In this document: one piece after another, positions 61,658 to 64,000 of the stretch
Layout: every line of letters starts with the position of its first letter
Position numbering within the stretch: position 1 is the stretch's first letter
From: Streptomyces sp. WMMB 322
GTDB taxonomy: Bacteria; Actinomycetota; Actinomycetes; Streptomycetales; Streptomycetaceae
Length of the DNA: 64,000 nt
Assembly: GCF_900090145.1 (NCBI RefSeq)
Contig: NZ_FMHI01000009.1
Coordinates: forward strand, 62,001 to 126,000
Direction of reading: 5' to 3'
Position numbers and translations under genes: made by a program
Notes under the pieces: model-generated
The model's database searches: none
The model's input: the letters and a program-made list of their open reading frames with translations, nothing else
Told to the model about the DNA's origin: nothing

Positions 61658-62335
61658 ATGATCAAGCGAAGTACGCTGCGGGCGCAGCTCGCCGGCGCTC
61701 TGCGGGACGAGATCCTGGCCGGGAGACTCCCGGCCGGGAGCCACTTCACGGTCAAGGAGATCGCCGAGCAGTACGGGGTGTCCGCAACACCCGTGCGCGA
61801 GGCGCTGGTCGACCTTGCCGCGCAGGGGCTGCTGGACGTGGAGCAGCACCGCGGCTTCCGCGTCCACGAGTTCACGGTCGACGACTACAGGTCGATGGTG
61901 AAGGCCCGGATGGCGGTGCTGGACGGGCTGTTCCACAGCTACTTCACGGCCGACGGGCCGGTGCCGATGCTCACGCTCGACGACGCGGTCCTCGCGTCGG
62001 TGCGGCGCCGGGCGGAGGCCGCGGTGCGGGCTGCCCGCGCCGGTGACCTCGACGTGCTGATCGGCTACGACCTGCGCTACTGGCGGGAGTTGGGTGAGGT
62101 CATCGGGAACCGTTACATCTCGGACTTCCTCGACCGGCTCCGCGTGCAGTGCTGGGTCTGCAGCGTGCCCTGCCTGCGCAGCGACCCGGATCTGGTGAAC
62201 CGGCTGTGGTCGGGGCACAGGGAACTGGCGGACGCCTTGGAGCGCGAGGACATGGAGGAGACGCGGCGGATCATGTCCGATTACCACCGGCACGCGCTGG
62301 CGCTGGCGGACAAGGCCTCGGGGTTCGGTCCGTGA
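61658..62335 (+). CDS. GntR family regulator (FadR/FCD type)
   Basis: A 225-residue regulator. Winged helix, residues about 8-72: LRAQLAGALRDEILAGRLPAGSHFTVKEIAEQYGVSATPVREALVDLAAQGLLDVEQHRGFRV, the classic GntR pattern with PVREAL. The C-terminal ~150 residues are helical and fit an FCD ligand-binding domain, with possible metal-binding histidines in WSGHREL and DYHRHALAL. Likely ligand is a small acid or amine linked to the aminotransferase directly upstream, which it probably controls. Confidence 0.9.
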   Translation: MIKRSTLRAQLAGALRDEILAGRLPAGSHFTVKEIAEQYGVSATPVREALVDLAAQGLLDVEQHRGFRVHEFTVDDYRSMVKARMAVLDGLFHSYFTADGPVPMLTLDDAVLASVRRRAEAAVRAARAGDLDVLIGYDLRYWRELGEVIGNRYISDFLDRLRVQCWVCSVPCLRSDPDLVNRLWSGHRELADALEREDMEETRRIMSDYHRHALALADKASGFGP

Positions 62336-62344
62336 GCCCGGCCC

Positions 62345-62510
62345 GCGCGTCGGCCGGCACCGGCACCGGCTCCGGCGTCCGCGCGGCCGGCACCGGAGGC
62401 GGTGCTCCTGTGGCCGGAGCCGCGGCCGGAACTGGCGCTCCTGTAGCCGGAACGGTGGCCGGAACCGGGGCCGGAGCGGTGCTCCCACGGCCGGAACCGC
62501 GGCCGGGGTG
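62345..62510. repeat. Degenerate GCCGGAACCG-type repeats
   Basis: Low-complexity stretch with imperfect copies of GGCCGGAACCG and of a longer unit containing GGCGGTGCTCCTGTGGCCGG (at about 62399, repeated in altered form near 62433 and 62477). It follows the regulator gene. Open frames over it are Ala/Gly/Thr-rich and not convincing as genes. Confidence 0.6.
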
Positions 62511-62601
62511 ACCGGTACCGGCGCTCTTCCCCACGTCACCGCCGTCGGCACTACGCTGTTGCGACCGGGCCGGGAACTCCCCCGGCGAAGCGAAGGGAAG
62601 G

Positions 62602-63267
62602 GTGGAGAATCCCTTGGCATGTGATCTCTGGTTGGTTCCTCTCGTCGACGTGCTGTGCCACAGCCCCGACAACCCCTTCGCCGAGGAGATCGCCACGTAC
62701 GACAAGGCGCTGACGGAAGCAGGACTGCCGCCCGTGCCCGTCTACAACTACATGCCGGGCCTGTCGGGGGACGTTGCGCCCGTCGCCGGGTTCGACTACG
62801 ACGCGCTCCACTTCCTGCGCCGCGCGCACATCCTGCAGATGTGCAACCTCGAGGTCACCCCCGTCGACGAACTGGGCGGCGACTACGAGCAGTTGCTGGA
62901 GATGTTCGAGACGACGGTGCAGCAGTCCCACCTGGTGTGGCACTACGACCACGCGGGCGCATACGTGCCCCTCGACTTCCCCGTGCCGCTCGCGAACGAC
63001 GAACTGATAGACGGCGGCGGGCCGCTGGGCTCCAGCCACGGTCTGCTGCGTGAACTGGAGGCCGTCGCACCGTACCTGGGCATCGACCCGGCCGCGCCGC
63101 CGCCGGTGCCGCAGGCCCCGACGCGGCCCACGGACCTGGCGGAGCCGGCGGAGACGCCGGTCGCCCACGGGGACGGGCCGTTCGCGCGGGAGCGGCACGT
63201 GTGGCTGGGGCTGCACGCGGCGGCCACGCGGAGCCTGGCCCAGGGGTCGATGATCGTCTTCAGCTGA
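62602..63267 (+). CDS. Unrecognised conserved-looking protein
   Basis: A protein of up to 221 residues I cannot assign to a family. The start is compact and looks conserved in style: ACDLWLVPLVDVLCHSPDNPFAEEIATYDKALTEAGLPPVPVYNYMPGL. The middle has an acidic stretch with VTPVDELGGDYEQLLEMFETTVQQSHLVWHYDHAGAYVPLDFPVPL and the end is GGGPLGSSHGLLRELEAVAPYLGI, then a Pro-rich tail. No membrane helix or signal. The His/Asp pair in WHYDHAG might bind metal. The start may be GTG 62602 or TTG 62614; the second has better spacing from GAAGGGAAGG. Confidence 0.65.
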   Translation: MENPLACDLWLVPLVDVLCHSPDNPFAEEIATYDKALTEAGLPPVPVYNYMPGLSGDVAPVAGFDYDALHFLRRAHILQMCNLEVTPVDELGGDYEQLLEMFETTVQQSHLVWHYDHAGAYVPLDFPVPLANDELIDGGGPLGSSHGLLRELEAVAPYLGIDPAAPPPVPQAPTRPTDLAEPAETPVAHGDGPFARERHVWLGLHAAATRSLAQGSMIVFS

Positions 63268-63302
63268 CGCGAAGTGCGCGGCCTCCCGGCACAAGTGCGC
63301 GG

Positions 63303-63324
63303 CCTTCCGGCCCGGGCCGGAAGG
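63303..63324. terminator. Bidirectional terminator between convergent genes
   Basis: A 22-base perfect palindrome built on CCTTCCGGCC and its complement, forming a 9-bp stem with a 4-nt loop. It lies between two convergent genes with stops at 63267 and 63331. Confidence 0.8.
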
Positions 63325-63330
63325 CGGCCG

Positions 63331-64000
63331 TCACAGCGGCCCCTCGGGCGGTCGCTGGCGGGGCATGCTCGGCCGGAACCCCGGCGGGGCGGGGAAGCGG
63401 TGCACGTTGTGTCCGGCGGCGCAGACCTCCGCGGGGCGCGCCGCCCGGGTACCGACCGCCTGCGGGGCCGGCGCCGCGGGAGCGGCCCTGAACTCCAGCA
63501 TCCAGTCGGCGGTTTCACTCCTCACGATCTCCGAGACGTCCTCGGTGAAGCGGCGCAGCAGCGACAGGCCGCGCTCCGCCGCCTCGCTCGCCCCGCCCTC
63601 CGCCGGTCCGAGCATCTCGCGCACGGATTCCGACGCCCAGTCGTACTGCAGGGTCTCCAGTCGCCGCTGGATGGCCTGCGCGGTCGCGACGTCGCGGATC
63701 CAGCCCGAGGTCAGCCCGAAGTACCGGTCGGCGCACACGCACGCCAGGGCGCCGAGCAGCGCCAGATAGCCCCACACGGCGTGCCGCGCGGGCAGCGTCC
63801 CGGTCAGGGTCAGCAGGGGCAGCACCGCGGCGCCGGCGGCGCCGAGGGACACACCGGTGCGCAGGGCACGCGCGCCCCACTGCTTCCAGGTGCGGTCGGA
63901 GAGATACCAGTCTGCGACGATCAGCGCGCGCTGCTCCACCCATACGTACAGCTCGTCGAGGCGCTCCCCCGGCTCACCCCAGTCACCGAGCGGGAACGCC
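63331..64000 (-). CDS. SLATT/DUF4231-type membrane protein, 5' end outside the window
   Basis: The reading frame stays open to the right edge, so the N-terminus is missing. The visible part (about 222 residues) starts AFPLGDWGEPGERLDELYVWVEQRALIVADWYLSDR, then two membrane helices (about TGVSLGAAGAAVLPLLTLTGT and AVWGYLALLGALACVCADRYFG), a helical segment with ATAQAIQRRLETLQYDWASES and a Pro/Ala-rich tail. This fits the SLATT (DUF4231) family of two-helix membrane proteins, some of which are linked to defence systems. The GTG at 63939 is in frame but is internal by this reading. Nearby genes do not include a known defence effector within the window. Confidence 0.7.
   Translation of the reverse strand, partial: AFPLGDWGEPGERLDELYVWVEQRALIVADWYLSDRTWKQWGARALRTGVSLGAAGAAVLPLLTLTGTLPARHAVWGYLALLGALACVCADRYFGLTSGWIRDVATAQAIQRRLETLQYDWASESVREMLGPAEGGASEAAERGLSLLRRFTEDVSEIVRSETADWMLEFRAAPAAPAPQAVGTRAARPAEVCAAGHNVHRFPAPPGFRPSMPRQRPPEGPL

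Noticed and set aside
62345..62510. Ala/Gly/Thr-rich short protein over the degenerate repeats
   Set aside because: The composition follows directly from the repeat units and no start with a ribosome binding site is present.

Overview
The window is a high-GC actinobacterial chromosome segment, almost certainly from Streptomyces or a close relative. Frequent GTG starts, GGAGG-type ribosome binding sites, four-base ATGA/GTGA overlaps and the gene content support this: the dnaK-grpE-dnaJ-hspR operon with HspR (HAIR) operators, a second HAIR in front of clpB, and many actinobacterial DUF families. No rRNA, CRISPR array, insertion sequence or phage gene was seen.

Layout. 1-3.2 kb: a DUF429 protein, tRNA-Gly(CCC) with a terminator, a zinc-ribbon microprotein, an 8-copy octamer repeat, dcd (dCTP deaminase) and a phosphoribosyltransferase. 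3.2-7.5 kb: intergenic minisatellites and small accessory genes (DUF5994, GNAT acetyltransferase, a small membrane protein, Yip1-like membrane protein, anti-sigma-type ATPase). 7.8-10.2 kb: a large membrane Fe-S reductase. 10.4-14.8 kb: the HspR-controlled chaperone operon. 14.8-18.3 kb: a methyltransferase divergent from a MocR-type regulator, and a secreted trypsin-like protein. 18.4-22.4 kb: a PPOX-fold protein divergent from clpB with one HspR operator between them, then a YbjN protein.

22.4-31.6 kb holds the most distinctive locus: two translationally coupled minus-strand genes encoding an A-PCP-C-A-PCP peptide synthetase and a polyketide synthase with the unusual order KS-ACP-TE-AT. It should make a dipeptide extended by one C2 unit. 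No transporter, MbtH protein or tailoring enzyme is adjacent. 31.8-36.3 kb: a PAS-GAF-PP2C-ATPase signalling phosphatase, a class I/II aminotransferase and a secreted CHRD protein.

36.6-44.4 kb: a Gly/Cys-rich membrane protein, DUF2617 with a membrane spermidine-synthase-like protein, a CoxG-like anchored protein, a GalM-like epimerase, pyrE, fbaA and DUF3151. 44.7-47.6 kb: a compact kynurenine operon (tryptophan dioxygenase, kynureninase, formamidase) able to turn tryptophan into anthranilate plus alanine. 47.7-51.4 kb: a DUF985 cupin, purA, a degenerate lipid-kinase-like protein and a small overlapping gene pair with DUF6247. 51.6-55 kb: a GbsR/MarR regulator divergent from an ABC exporter with a palindromic operator between them. 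55-59.1 kb: two tandem Ser/Thr kinases. 59.3 kb to the end: DUF4956, a class III aminotransferase with a GntR regulator, an unrecognised conserved-looking protein, and a SLATT/DUF4231-type membrane protein cut by the right edge.

Start codons were chosen from ribosome binding sites and family N-termini. All family assignments come from reading motifs by eye; no database search was run.
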